A stretch of 64,000 nucleotides of DNA from Amycolatopsis sp. cg9 (GCF_041346945.1 NZ_CP166850.1:1984001-2048000), one strand, 5' to 3'; counted from the first letter of the stretch, positions 52,615-63,944 are shown. Numbers and translations are program-made. The notes: a model not told the origin generated them from the sequence alone.

Positions 52615-53145
52615 TCAGCCCGCCGGTGCGGGCAGCGGTGGCACCGGCAGCGGCGGCACCGGCAGGCCGCCGAGCAGCCCGCCCAGGATGCCGGTGACGG
52701 CCGCCAGCAGCGCCTTCACCAGGTCGCTGACGATCTTCAGCAGGCCGGGCAGGTCGGGCAGCGACGGGATCGGCAGCGGCAGCGGCGGCAGCTGCCGCGC
52801 CTTGGCTGTCGGGTCGGCCAGCAGCCGGCTGGACTCGTCGGCCCGGCCCTTGGCCAGGCCGGCCAGCTGCTCGGTGTCGGTCTGGACCGTGTAGCGCTTG
52901 CCCGCCGCGATGTCCGCGAGCACCGGGCTGAACTGCCCGAGGTCGCCGCGCGTGGCGCCGACGTTGCCCGCGTAGGCCACCTTGGTCAGGTCGTCACGCA
53001 TCTGGAGCACCTGTGCGGCGAGGGCCTGGGTGCTGGAGGAACCCTTGCCCCCGTCCGGGCTCGCCGAAGCGATCCCCGCCATTCCGACCGCCAGCAGACT
53101 GCTCGCGGCTACGAGGGCGATGGACCGCCCGAACTTGCCTTTCAT
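52615..53145 (-). CDS. Secreted protein with Pro/Leu-rich C-terminus, unknown function
   Basis: This 176-residue protein has a clear Sec signal peptide (MKGKFGRS, then a hydrophobic core, with cleavage likely after ASA at 28). The mature part has a helical region (about 36-115) and a C-terminus in which short Pro/Leu-rich stretches (PPLPLPIPSLPDLPG and PVPPLPVPPLPAPAG) flank a hydrophobic Leu/Gly segment. It may associate with the wall or membrane. No known domain. AGGAGGTAGGAA precedes the ATG. Confidence 0.8.
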   Translation of the reverse strand: MKGKFGRSIALVAASSLLAVGMAGIASASPDGGKGSSSTQALAAQVLQMRDDLTKVAYAGNVGATRGDLGQFSPVLADIAAGKRYTVQTDTEQLAGLAKGRADESSRLLADPTAKARQLPPLPLPIPSLPDLPGLLKIVSDLVKALLAAVTGILGGLLGGLPVPPLPVPPLPAPAG

Positions 53146-53525
53146 TTCCTACCTCCTGGCCTCGGGAGACCTGACGGGTTAAATCGATACCCGCCGTATC
53201 GGAGATAAGCCACCCGATCACCGGTTGGAGACGTTTTCTAACCCTTACGTGCCGGATCCGGAATTCGCGAACTGACCCGCATCTGATTAACGTCGAAAGC
53301 TTGCCCGTCCCCCTGAAGATCATCATGACCGATCACGTTCGTCACCCTGCGGTCATCACTGTCCACTATGGAACATATGGGGCACCCACACGGGTGTAAC
53401 CGGTGATCTTTTGGCTTCATCACTCCGTCGGACCGCGTGTCGCGACTGCTCCAGAAGGGGCGTCCCCCACGCTCGCACCGCCACCCACACAGGTCAGCGC
53501 GAAGATGCGAATCCCATTCGCCGGA
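53146..53525. other. 380-base non-coding interval upstream of the secreted-protein gene
   Basis: It contains a 6-5-6 palindrome CGATAC-CCGCC-GTATCG at 53185-53201, close to the secreted-protein start and suitable as an operator. It also has a CACCC-ACAC-GGGTG repeat near 53380 and an A/T-richer stretch around 53280-53380 likely to hold promoters. A possible 61-residue frame at 53238-53423 is not convincing. The TetR gene ends at 53526, so its 3' end is here too. Confidence 0.45.
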
Positions 53526-54125
53526 TCAGAGCGGCAAACCCGCTTCCAGGTGGGCCACGGCCTCGTCGAGGACCGCCAGGGTGTCGGCCTCGGGATCCGC
53601 CGCCGACCCCAGGAACGCGGCCAGCACCACCCCGACCACCGCGCCCGCCCAGTTGCGGACCTCGAAGCCGCCCGGCGCACGGCCGGTGCGCTGCGCCGCG
53701 AACCCGGCCAGCAGGTCGATCCCCTCGGCGAACTTGTCCATGGCCGCGGTGCGCAGCTCGGGTTCGCGGAGCACCAGCCGCTGCCGCTGGCGTTCGCGCT
53801 CCCACTCGTCGGCGGGGAGCACCTCGCGGATGGTGGTCACGGTCGCCCGCAGCGCGCCGATCGGGCTGAGCTCGGCCGGCTGCGCCAGCGCCGCGGCGAT
53901 GAGCAGCGGGTCGAAGGGGTCGTACAGCACCGTCGCCTCCTTGGTCGGGAAGTACCGGAAGAAGGTGCTGGGCGAGATCTCCGCCGCGGCCGCGATCTGG
54001 TCGACCGTCGTCGCGCTGTAGCCCTGCTCCTGGAACAGCCGCAACGCGTGCCGCTGGATCGCGGCGCGCGTCCTGGCCTTCTTCCGTTCGCGCAGTCCCT
54101 GCGGCTCAGATGGCGACGACGTCAT
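53526..54125 (-). CDS. TetR-family repressor of the adjacent MFS pump
   Basis: This 199-residue TetR regulator has an N-terminal HTH, RAAIQRHALRLFQEQGYSATTVDQIAAAAEISPSTFFRYFPTKEA (about 20-64), and a variable ligand domain. It is cotranscribed after the 14-TM pump (genes overlap by 20 bases) and probably represses the operon at the TGAGAG-TAG-CTCTCA palindrome upstream of the pump. The inducer is unknown. Confidence 0.9.
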   Translation of the reverse strand: MTSSPSEPQGLRERKKARTRAAIQRHALRLFQEQGYSATTVDQIAAAAEISPSTFFRYFPTKEATVLYDPFDPLLIAAALAQPAELSPIGALRATVTTIREVLPADEWERERQRQRLVLREPELRTAAMDKFAEGIDLLAGFAAQRTGRAPGGFEVRNWAGAVVGVVLAAFLGSAADPEADTLAVLDEAVAHLEAGLPL

Positions 54126-55632
54126 GCCCCGATTCTCGCGGCTGCGCCCCGGCGACCGCCCGCCCGGGCAGGAACAGCGCCGCCAGCAGGGCTCCGGCCA
54201 CGCCGAGCCCGGCGCAGACCCACAGCGTCACCGCCATGCCGCCGGTGAACGCCGTCCGCGCGGACTCGGCGAGCCCCGGCAGGTGGAGCTCCCCCGCGAC
54301 GGCGACCGCGGCGGACGCGCTGCCCCGCGCCGCGTCGGCCACCGGCGCGGGCAGGCCCGCCACCCCGACGCCGTCGCGGTAGGCGCCGTTGAGCACCGTG
54401 CCCAGCACCGCGACGCCGATGGTGCCGCCGACCTGGCGCAGCACCTGGATCAGCGCCGAGCCGGCCCCCGACCGGCCCTCGGTGAGCGCGCCCATCGCCA
54501 TCGACATCAGCGGCGGCAGCGTGCACCCGGTGCCGAGGCCGATGACGACCTCCCAGCCGACCGTGCCGCCGTAGCCGTCCGACGGCGAGGTCGCCGAACC
54601 CCACGCCAGGCCGGCCGCGAGCAGCAGGAACCCGCCGGTGACGACCACGCGCACGCCCAGCGCGGCGACCAGCCGCTCGGCGATCTTGGCCGAGACCAGC
54701 ATCCCGCCGATCAGCGGCAGGAGCCGCAGCCCGGTCTGCAGCGCGTCGGCGCCCTGCACCGCCTGGAACAGCTGCGGGAGCACGAACATCAGGCCCATCA
54801 GGGCGAAGGACGCCATCGTGGCGAGCACCGCGCCCCAGACGAACCGCGGTTCGCGGAACAGCGCGAGGTCGGTGAGCGGCGCGGCCACCCGCGTCTGGAT
54901 CCGGCAGAACACCGCGACGAGCGCGACGCCCAGCGCGATCAGGCCGTACGTCACCGGGTCGGTCCAGCCGTGCTCGCCGGCGTGGACGAAGCCGTAGGTG
55001 AGCGCGACCAGCCCGGCGGCCGAGAGGGCGATGCCCGCGAGGTCGACGCGGCCCTCGCCCGACCCCGGCGTGAGCGGCACGAGGAACAGCACCGCCGCCA
55101 CGCCGACCGCGGCCAGCGGGACGTTGATGAGGAACACCGAGCCCCACGCGAAGTGGTCTAGCAGCCAGCCGCCGAGCAGCGGCCCGAGCGGGATGCCGGC
55201 GAACGTCGCCATCACCCACGTCGTGAGCGCCTTCGCGCGCTCTTCCGGCGGGAAGAGGGTGTTCAGCAGCGAGAGCGACAGCGGGATGAGGAACGCGGCA
55301 CCGACGCCGAGCACGACCCGCGCGGCGACCAGCGTGCCCGGCGAACCGGCGTAGGCGCACCCCAGCGAAGCCAAGCCGAACAGGGTGAGCGCGCCGAGCA
55401 GGAGCTTCTTCGGGCCGAAGCGGTCGCCGAGCAGGCCGGCCGGGAGCAGGAGCGCGGCGAGCGCCAGCGTGTAGGCGTTGCCGAACCACTGCAGCTGCGT
55501 CGTCGTGGCGCCGAGGTCCACGGCCAGGGTCGGCACGGCGACGTTGAGCACGGTCAGGTCGAGGCCGACGGTCAGCAGGCTCACCGCGAGCGCGCCGAGC
55601 GCCCACCACCTGCGTGGATAGAGCTGAGTCAT
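54106..55632 (-). CDS. DHA2-family (EmrB/QacA, 14-TM) MFS drug exporter
   Basis: This 508-residue pump has about 14 hydrophobic helices. The DHA2 hallmarks are LDLTVLNVAVPTLAVDL (helix 1, with the acidic residue), GDRFGPKKLLL (motif A) and GPLLGGWLLDHFAWGSVFLINVPLA (motif C region). It should export hydrophobic or cationic compounds using the proton gradient. ATG 55632 has GGGGGTC upstream. It is first in an operon with its TetR repressor. Confidence 0.92.
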   Translation of the reverse strand: MTQLYPRRWWALGALAVSLLTVGLDLTVLNVAVPTLAVDLGATTTQLQWFGNAYTLALAALLLPAGLLGDRFGPKKLLLGALTLFGLASLGCAYAGSPGTLVAARVVLGVGAAFLIPLSLSLLNTLFPPEERAKALTTWVMATFAGIPLGPLLGGWLLDHFAWGSVFLINVPLAAVGVAAVLFLVPLTPGSGEGRVDLAGIALSAAGLVALTYGFVHAGEHGWTDPVTYGLIALGVALVAVFCRIQTRVAAPLTDLALFREPRFVWGAVLATMASFALMGLMFVLPQLFQAVQGADALQTGLRLLPLIGGMLVSAKIAERLVAALGVRVVVTGGFLLLAAGLAWGSATSPSDGYGGTVGWEVVIGLGTGCTLPPLMSMAMGALTEGRSGAGSALIQVLRQVGGTIGVAVLGTVLNGAYRDGVGVAGLPAPVADAARGSASAAVAVAGELHLPGLAESARTAFTGGMAVTLWVCAGLGVAGALLAALFLPGRAVAGAQPRESGHDVVAI

Positions 55633-55662
55633 AGCGACCCCCAATTGATAGTTACTACCAAG

Positions 55663-55677
55663 TGAGAGTAGCTCTCA
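55663..55677. promoter_or_regulatory. TGAGAG-TAG-CTCTCA palindrome, candidate TetR operator
   Basis: This is a perfect 6-3-6 palindrome 31 bases upstream of the pump's ATG, in a small A/T-rich promoter region shared with the divergent MFS gene at 55745. The direct neighbourhood of a TetR-regulated pump makes it the best operator candidate. Confidence 0.55.
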
Positions 55678-55744
55678 AATTTATCGAGCACCAGGGGCGA
55701 AATTTTGTTGCACGCGCGTACCAGGTTGGGTTCTCATCGAGGAC

Positions 55745-56950
55745 GTGCCACTGCAGCCCTACCGCCGGGTCCTCGCCGTTCCCCACGTCCGCTCGACCAT
55801 GGCCCTGATGTTCCTGGCGCGGCTGCCGATGACCATGAACGGCGTGATGATGACGCTGTACATCGTCACCGGGCTCGGCCGCGGCTACGGTGCCGCCGGG
55901 CTGGTCGGCGCCGGCGTGACCCTCGGGATGGCCCTCGGCGCGCCGCTGCTCGGCCGGTTCCTCGACCGGTACGGGCTGCGCCCGGTCGTCGCGGTCTGCG
56001 GGATCGCCACGACGGCGTTCTGGGTCGCCGCGCCGCACCTGCCCTACGCGGCGCTCGCCGCGGTCGCGGTCCCGGCCGGCGCGCTCTCGGTGCCGGCCGG
56101 CTCGCTGGCCCGGCAGGTCCTGGCGGCGCTCGTCCCGGTGTCGGAGCGGCGGGCGGCGTACTCGCTGGACACGATCTCGATCGAAGTGACGTTCATGATC
56201 GGCCCGGCGGCCGGGATCGCGGCGATGACGTCGCTCGCGCCGACGTTCACGCTCAGCGCGCTCGGCGTGCTGTTCGGCGGCACGGCGTTCCTGATCTGGC
56301 TGGTCGACCCGCCGATCCGCGACGACCGCGAGCCGATCGTCGACGGCGTCCGGCCGAAGCTGCGCACCTGGCTGTCCTGGCAGCTGGTGGCCACCCTGAT
56401 GATCGCCGGCGGCGCGTTGTTCGTGCTGGTCGGCACCGAGCTGGCGACCCTGGCGGCACTGCGCGCGAACGGCGACATCGGCGTGACCGGCCTGGTCATC
56501 GCGGTGATGTGCGCGGCGTCGATCCTCGGCGGCGTCGTCCACGGCGCGGTCAAGCGGTCGCTGCCGCAGGGCGTGCTGATGCTCCTGATGGCGCTGCTGG
56601 TGGTGCCGGTCGGGCTGGCCGACCAGCCGTGGTGGCTGCTGATGCTGGTGCTGATCCCGACGAACCTGCTGTGCGCCCCGACCCTGGCGGCGACCACGGA
56701 GACGGTCAGCAAGATCGCCCCGCCCCGGGTGCGCGGCGAGGCGATGGGGCTGCAGGACGCGTCGACCCGGCTCGGCCTGGCACTGGGCAGCCCGTTCGTC
56801 GGCTTCGCGATCGACCACTCGAGCCCGGCGTGGGGCTTCGCGGCGGCCGGTCTGGGCGGCCTGGTGATCGCGGCGGCGGGCCTGTTCCACCGCCACTCCC
56901 GCACCCACGAACCGGCGGCCGACCCGGTCCCGGCGATGGCGGAGAGCTAG
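55745..56950 (+). CDS. MFS transporter (12 TM)
   Basis: This 401-residue transporter has about 12 helices and motif A as APLLGRFLDRYGLRPVV (near 73-89). It is paralogous to the MFS gene at 15965. It could export a metabolite or drug. GTG start without a ribosome site. It is divergent from the DHA2 pump, so the shared region and its palindrome may control both. Confidence 0.88.
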   Translation: MPLQPYRRVLAVPHVRSTMALMFLARLPMTMNGVMMTLYIVTGLGRGYGAAGLVGAGVTLGMALGAPLLGRFLDRYGLRPVVAVCGIATTAFWVAAPHLPYAALAAVAVPAGALSVPAGSLARQVLAALVPVSERRAAYSLDTISIEVTFMIGPAAGIAAMTSLAPTFTLSALGVLFGGTAFLIWLVDPPIRDDREPIVDGVRPKLRTWLSWQLVATLMIAGGALFVLVGTELATLAALRANGDIGVTGLVIAVMCAASILGGVVHGAVKRSLPQGVLMLLMALLVVPVGLADQPWWLLMLVLIPTNLLCAPTLAATTETVSKIAPPRVRGEAMGLQDASTRLGLALGSPFVGFAIDHSSPAWGFAAAGLGGLVIAAAGLFHRHSRTHEPAADPVPAMAES

Positions 56951-57008
56951 CCGCGCCGCTGCCGGCGATCAGCCGCAGGCCGCGAGCTCCTGTCCGCGCG
57001 CCGGTTCC

Positions 57009-57067
57009 GAGGTCGCGAATGACTCATTCGGGACACCAGAGGTCGCGAATGAGTCATTCGCGACCTC
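57009..57067. repeat. Second tandem AATGAGTCATT palindrome pair
   Basis: Unit 1 (57009-57038) has GAGGTCGCGAATGACTCATT and then GGGACACCA. Unit 2 (57039-57067) is the palindrome GAGGTCGCGAATGA-G-TCATTCGCGACCTC. Order, spacing and the unit-1 deviation (CGGGAC rather than CGCGAC) match the copy at 26241. It again lies between convergent gene ends. Confidence 0.8.
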
Positions 57068-57129
57068 CGGACCGAGCCACAAGCGGAGCCCCGGCCACCG
57101 CGGCGGCCCTGGCAATGGCCGAAAGCCGG

Positions 57130-57510
57130 TCAGCCGCAGGCCGCGCGGAGGGCGTCGAGCTTCGTGACGTTGCGCTGGACCCACTGGGCCACGACCCCGG
57201 CGTCCTCGATGCGTTCCTTCTGCACCTCGACGTACGAGCCGGCCATGCCGAGCAGCGCGTTCTTCACGTCCTGGTCCTGGACGTTCGCCGCCAGCTCGCG
57301 AAGCCGCTTCTCCTTGTCCGCGGCACGCGCCTTGAGCTTGTCCGGGTCGACCAGCGGGTTCAGGTCCGCGAGCCCGAGCGCCTCCGTGCACGCGCTCACC
57401 TTGTCCGCGGTCTTCGAACCCTGGTCGACCGCGTCGCTGACCTCGGCACAGCCGCTCAGCAGCAGCGCACTCGCGGCCAGCAGCGCGGCCGTCGTTCCAC
57501 CCCTCGTCAT
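57130..57510 (-). CDS. Small lipoprotein, unknown function
   Basis: This 126-residue protein has a lipoprotein signal with lipobox LLSG-C21. The mature part is helical, with DPDKLKARAADKEKRLRELA and a later VQKERIEDAGVVAQWVQRNVTKL, and two Cys (41 and the penultimate residue) that may pair. No known domain. It lies 16 bases downstream of rtcB on the same strand and may be its operon partner. Confidence 0.82.
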   Translation of the reverse strand: MTRGGTTAALLAASALLLSGCAEVSDAVDQGSKTADKVSACTEALGLADLNPLVDPDKLKARAADKEKRLRELAANVQDQDVKNALLGMAGSYVEVQKERIEDAGVVAQWVQRNVTKLDALRAACG

Positions 57511-57526
57511 GGCGCCAAGGTACCGG

Positions 57527-58705
57527 TCAGCCCTTGACGCAGACCACCTGCTTGAGGTGCGCGACCACCTCGACCAGGTCCGTCTGCGCCCGGATCACCG
57601 AATCGATGTCCTTGTACGCCGCCGGGATCTCGTCGACCACGCCGGAGTCCTTGCGGCACTCGACGCCGGCCGTCTGGGTCGCGAGGTCGTCGGCGGTGAA
57701 CAGCTTCTTGGCCTTGGTGCGGGACATCCGGCGGCCGGCGCCGTGCGACGCCGACTGGAACGACGAGTCGTTCCCGAGCCCGCGGACGATGTACGAACCG
57801 GTCCCCATGCTGCCCGGGATGATCCCGAGGTCACCCGAGCCGGCGCGGATCGCGCCCTTGTGGGTGACGAGCAGCTCGACACCGTCGTACGTCTCCTCCG
57901 AGACGTAGTTGTGGTGGCAGGAGATGGCGTCGTCGAACGTCGTCTGCGGCACGACGTCCTTCAGCGCCTGCTTCACCAACGCGACCATCGTGGCGCGGTT
58001 GCGCGCCGCGTAGTCCTGCGCCCAGAACAGGTCGCGCCGGTACGCCCGCATCTCCGGCGTGCCCGCGACGAACACGGCGAGGTCGCGGTCCGGCAGGTCG
58101 GCGTTGTGCGGCAGCTTGCGCGCGACCGCCATGTGCCGCTCGGCCAGCTCCTTGCCGATGTTGCGCGAACCCGAGTGCAGCATCAGCCAGACCCGGCCGT
58201 CGTCGTCGAGGCAGACCTCGATGAAGTGGTTCCCGCCCCCGAGGCTCCCGATCTGCCGCGCGGCCCGGTCGTGCAGCTCCTGGACGCCCTCGTGCAGCTC
58301 GCCGAAGCCCGTCCAGAACGAGTCCCAGCCGCCGACGCCGTGCACCTTCGCGGGGTTAACGGGCGTCTGGTGCAGCCCGAACCCCACCGGCACGGCGCTT
58401 TCGATGCGACGGCGCAGCTTCCCGAGGTCGTCGGGCAGGTCGGCGGCGGTCAGCGACGTCCGCACGGCGCTCATCCCGCACCCGATGTCCACCCCGACGG
58501 CGGCGGGCGAGACGGCGTCGCGCATGGCGATGACGCTGCCGACGGTCGCCTCCTTGCCGTAGTGCACGTCCGGCATCACGGCGACCCCGTGCACCCACGG
58601 CAGGTTGGCGACGTTGTGCAGCTGCCGCATGGCCTGCTCTTCGACCGACGCGGGGTCGGCCCACATCCGGATCGGGACGCGGGCGCCGTCGACAGCGGTG
58701 TACAT
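57527..58705 (-). CDS. rtcB: RtcB RNA-splicing ligase
   Basis: This 392-residue GTP- and Mn2+-dependent RNA ligase joins 2',3'-cyclic phosphate or 3'-phosphate ends to 5'-OH ends. Metal ligands lie in VGVDIGCGMSAVR, SLGGGNHFIEV and CHHNYVSEE. The His that becomes guanylylated is in SHGAGRRMSR. It is slightly shorter than E. coli RtcB. ATG 58705 has GGGGAGGAAATC directly upstream. There is no RtcR or RtcA gene beside it. It is divergent from an M48 peptidase. Confidence 0.94.
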   Translation of the reverse strand: MYTAVDGARVPIRMWADPASVEEQAMRQLHNVANLPWVHGVAVMPDVHYGKEATVGSVIAMRDAVSPAAVGVDIGCGMSAVRTSLTAADLPDDLGKLRRRIESAVPVGFGLHQTPVNPAKVHGVGGWDSFWTGFGELHEGVQELHDRAARQIGSLGGGNHFIEVCLDDDGRVWLMLHSGSRNIGKELAERHMAVARKLPHNADLPDRDLAVFVAGTPEMRAYRRDLFWAQDYAARNRATMVALVKQALKDVVPQTTFDDAISCHHNYVSEETYDGVELLVTHKGAIRAGSGDLGIIPGSMGTGSYIVRGLGNDSSFQSASHGAGRRMSRTKAKKLFTADDLATQTAGVECRKDSGVVDEIPAAYKDIDSVIRAQTDLVEVVAHLKQVVCVKG

Positions 58706-58770
58706 GATTTCCTCCCCTTGACTTGCTTGCGGTGCACAGGATCCCCCGGCCACCGGCAAAACACCAACGC

Positions 58771-58796
58771 GATTTCTTCGTGAGCAAAAAGAAATC
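58771..58796. promoter_or_regulatory. A/T-rich inverted repeat between rtcB and the M48 gene
   Basis: GATTTCTT and AAGAAATC form eight-base perfect arms 10 bases apart, standing out in a GC-rich region. It lies 66 bases upstream of rtcB and 67 before the M48 gene, so it could be an operator for either. Confidence 0.45.
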
Positions 58797-58862
58797 CGGC
58801 CGACGCGATCGGTCCGGCAGAATGAGCCGACCGTCCGGAAGGGACGGTGTGGGGGAGGAATC

Positions 58863-60341
58863 GTGAAGACGTCGTGGCGTGCGCTCGTCGCCGTCCTGTT
58901 GCTGGCCGGGTTCCCGGTTCTCGTGCTGCTGGTCGTCGGCGGCTTCGCCGCTGCCGAGTACTACGCCTTCCAGCACTCCGGGCTGCTGGCGATCAAGCTC
59001 GGCATCGTCGCGGTCCCGGTGTCGTTCGCACTGCTCAAGGCTCTGTTCGCGATCGAGCGGACCCGCGGTGACGACCTGCCGGGCCTGCCGGTGACGCCGG
59101 CGGACCAGCCCGGGCTGTGGGCGCTCGTGCGGGAGCTCGCCGACACCGTCGGCACCCGGCCGCCGGACGCGATCTCGCTGATCGCCGACGTCAACGCCGG
59201 GGTTCGCGAACGGACCGGCTGGCTCGGGCTGCGGGTGCGCCGCCGCGAGATGTTCATCGGAGCGCAGCTGCTCGCGGGCCTGCGCCACGACCAGCTGCGC
59301 GCCCTGCTCGGGCACGAGCTGGCGCACTACACCAACCGCGACACCCGGCTGGCCGGGCTGACCTACCGCGGCCGCCGGTCGATCGAGAAAGCGCTGACCG
59401 GGCTCGACGGCGACGGCTGGTTCGCGGGACTGGTCCGGAAGCTGTTCGTGCTCTACGCGAAGCTCTACTTCGCGGTCTCCGCCTCGGTTTGCCGCCGTCA
59501 GGAGCTCGCCGCCGACGCCGCCGCGGCCCGGATCGCCGGGACCGAAGCCGCCACCAGCGCGCTGCGCGAGGTCGACGCGCTCGACGTCGCCTGGAAGTTC
59601 TACGTCGACCACTACCTGCTGGTCGGCTGGCACGCGGGCTACCTGCCGGACCGGCCCGCCGCCGGGTTCCGCGCGCTGCTCGCCGACGCCGAGCGCGCCG
59701 AGCAGATCGACCGGCTCCGGCGGGAGCTGCCGGAAGAGGAGACCTCCCGCTACGACACGCACCCGGCGACGCCGGAGCGGGTCGCCGCGCTGGAAGCCCT
59801 GCCTGCGGTACCGGGGTCACCGGGCGGCGAGCGCCCCGCGAGCGACGTCCTGCGAGACGCCGACGCGACGCTGGACTCGGCCCTGTTCGCCGACCTGAAC
59901 GCCGAAGCGGCGGCCAAGCGGCGCACGGACTGGGACAGCCTGGTGGACCTCGGCTTCCGGCACGCCGCGACCAAGGTGGCGACGGCGTTCCTGAAGGGGC
60001 GCACACTCGAGGACGCGCTCACGCGCATCGACGAGGGGCACGCGAGCGAGTTCGCCGACCCGGAGTGCCGTCCCCCGGCGACCGCCGGGCCGCGAGCCCG
60101 GCGGGAGTTCGTCGTCGCCTCGGTCCGCGAAACCCTGTCCACCATGGTCTCCGCCGCACTGGCGGAAGCCGGGGTGGCGCGCTGGCAGCTGTCCTGGTCG
60201 GGCCCGGCCGATCTGGTCGTCGACGAGCCGTACGGCACCGAGCTGTCCGCCGCCCTCGACGCCGCCGCGGCGGCCGACCCCGACACCGTCCCCCTGCGCC
60301 GCCTGCTCACCGCGGCCGGCGCGCTTCCCGTCCCCTCCTGA
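58863..60341 (+). CDS. M48-family membrane zinc metallopeptidase
   Basis: This 492-residue peptidase has two N-terminal TM helices (about 8-27 and 44-63). The zinc motif is HELAH at 151-155 (GHELAHYTNRD), with a third ligand Glu in RRQELAADAAAA, and a later TM-like stretch lies between them. The C-terminal half is soluble and unassigned. M48 members such as HtpX remove damaged membrane proteins. GGAGG precedes the GTG. The next gene starts 10 bases later and should be cotranscribed. Confidence 0.9.
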   Translation: MKTSWRALVAVLLLAGFPVLVLLVVGGFAAAEYYAFQHSGLLAIKLGIVAVPVSFALLKALFAIERTRGDDLPGLPVTPADQPGLWALVRELADTVGTRPPDAISLIADVNAGVRERTGWLGLRVRRREMFIGAQLLAGLRHDQLRALLGHELAHYTNRDTRLAGLTYRGRRSIEKALTGLDGDGWFAGLVRKLFVLYAKLYFAVSASVCRRQELAADAAAARIAGTEAATSALREVDALDVAWKFYVDHYLLVGWHAGYLPDRPAAGFRALLADAERAEQIDRLRRELPEEETSRYDTHPATPERVAALEALPAVPGSPGGERPASDVLRDADATLDSALFADLNAEAAAKRRTDWDSLVDLGFRHAATKVATAFLKGRTLEDALTRIDEGHASEFADPECRPPATAGPRARREFVVASVRETLSTMVSAALAEAGVARWQLSWSGPADLVVDEPYGTELSAALDAAAAADPDTVPLRRLLTAAGALPVPS

Positions 60342-60351
60342 GGAGAACCCG

Positions 60352-61449
60352 TTGCTGTCCCTGTTCAACTCCAAGCGCCGCAAGGCCGCCGTCGCTCTGG
60401 TGAAGGCCGCGCGTGCCCGCGGTATGGACGTCGAGGACTACGTGAAGACGCTCTCCCCGGCCGAACTCGCGCAGTACGTGCCCCAGGACCCCAAGCCGAA
60501 GGTCGAGATGCCGGACGTCGCGCTGTGGGGTCTCCCGCCGGACGACGCCGTGACGGCGGCGAAGTTCGTCGCCGACGCCCGCCTCGCCGAAGCCGTCGCG
60601 GCCTACCGCGCCGGCGACTGGCAGCCGGGTGCCGCGTTGCTGGATGACCTCGGCACCGACTGGGACCGCCGGGCCGCCGCCGTGCAGCAGCTCGGGGACG
60701 CCGCGGCGGACGACGACACCCCGCTGAAGGCCTGGCGGACGGCCGGGAGCGCGGCCGCCGAAGCCGTCCACGCCCAGGGCCTGGTCGCGCTGGCCTGGCA
60801 GATCCGCACGTCGTTCACCGCCGAACACGTTTCCCAGGACCAGTGGGCCGGGTTCTTCCGCGTGCTCGAGGAGGCCGAAGCGGCCGCCCGCGCCGCGGCC
60901 GAAGCGGCACCGGACGACCCGACCCCGTGGTCCACCCTGCTCACCGTCGGCCGCGGGCGGCAGTACGGGAACGACGAGTTCCGCGCGGTGTGGGCGGAAC
61001 TCGTCGCCCGCGACCCGCTCCACCGGCAGGGCCACGAGCAGGCGCTGCAGTACTGGTGCGCGAAGTGGTTCGGCTCGCACGAGCAGATGTTCGCCTTCGC
61101 CGACGAAGCCGTCGCGAAGGCGCCGAAGCTCGCGGGTCTGGCCCTCGTCGCCGCGCACGAGGCGGAAGCGAAGGAGGTCGAGGCGTGGAAGAGCGACCGG
61201 ACCGGGCGCGCGCTCGACGTCGTCCTGCCCTGGCTGGCCGGTGACGGCCGGGACCACCCGTCGAACCTCCGTGACCGCGCGTACGCGGCCAAGGTGCTGG
61301 TGGTGAACGGCCGCTGCGACGAAGCCGTCGAGCAGTTCAAGGTGCTCGGCGAGCACGCGGACGCGGCCGTCTGGGCCTACGGCGGCAAGCCGGTGTTCGA
61401 GTTCGTCAAGACGCGCTACCTGGCCTGCCACGGCGCGACCCGGCCGTGA
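60352..61449 (+). CDS. Helical-repeat protein of unknown function, M48 operon partner
   Basis: This 365-residue protein has no signal or membrane segment. It consists of Ala-rich paired helices with a TPR-like rhythm, for example around AVAAYRAGDWQPGAALLDDL, AAARAAAEAAPDDPTPWSTLLTVGR and KVLVVNGRCDEAVEQFKVLG. Short sequences such as ARDPLHRQGHEQALQYWCAKWFGSHEQMFAFADEAV are seen in uncharacterised actinobacterial proteins. It may be a scaffold or adaptor for the M48 protease. TTG start with GAGGAG six bases upstream. Confidence 0.75.
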   Translation: MLSLFNSKRRKAAVALVKAARARGMDVEDYVKTLSPAELAQYVPQDPKPKVEMPDVALWGLPPDDAVTAAKFVADARLAEAVAAYRAGDWQPGAALLDDLGTDWDRRAAAVQQLGDAAADDDTPLKAWRTAGSAAAEAVHAQGLVALAWQIRTSFTAEHVSQDQWAGFFRVLEEAEAAARAAAEAAPDDPTPWSTLLTVGRGRQYGNDEFRAVWAELVARDPLHRQGHEQALQYWCAKWFGSHEQMFAFADEAVAKAPKLAGLALVAAHEAEAKEVEAWKSDRTGRALDVVLPWLAGDGRDHPSNLRDRAYAAKVLVVNGRCDEAVEQFKVLGEHADAAVWAYGGKPVFEFVKTRYLACHGATRP

Positions 61450-61454
61450 CACGC

Positions 61455-61492
61455 GTGGAGGCCCCGCACCGGATCCGGTACGGGGCCTCCAC
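61455..61492. terminator. Bidirectional terminator between convergent genes
   Basis: GTGGAGGCCCCG and CGGGGCCTCCAC are perfect arms that enclose a second small stem, ACCGG-AT-CCGGT. It lies between the helical-repeat gene and asd. Confidence 0.9.
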
Positions 61493-61500
61493 CGTGGACG

Positions 61501-63803
<2,303 letters not shown>

Positions 63804-63944
63804 GCCCGAACCTCCTCGCGGGCCGGGCGGCTCCCTGGTGGGCACCGGAGAGCCCCCGCGTCCCATGATTTGAAGTGGAGCCTACCGGGGGTTGGACGGC
63901 CCGCCACCCTCTTGACGTGGGGCGGACCCCGGCCGGCGGCGGCG

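Noticed and set aside
53238..53423. A 61-codon frame with CGCPIC in the interval upstream of the secreted-protein gene
   Set aside because: No ribosome site, codon use unlike neighbouring genes, and it overlaps the likely promoter region.
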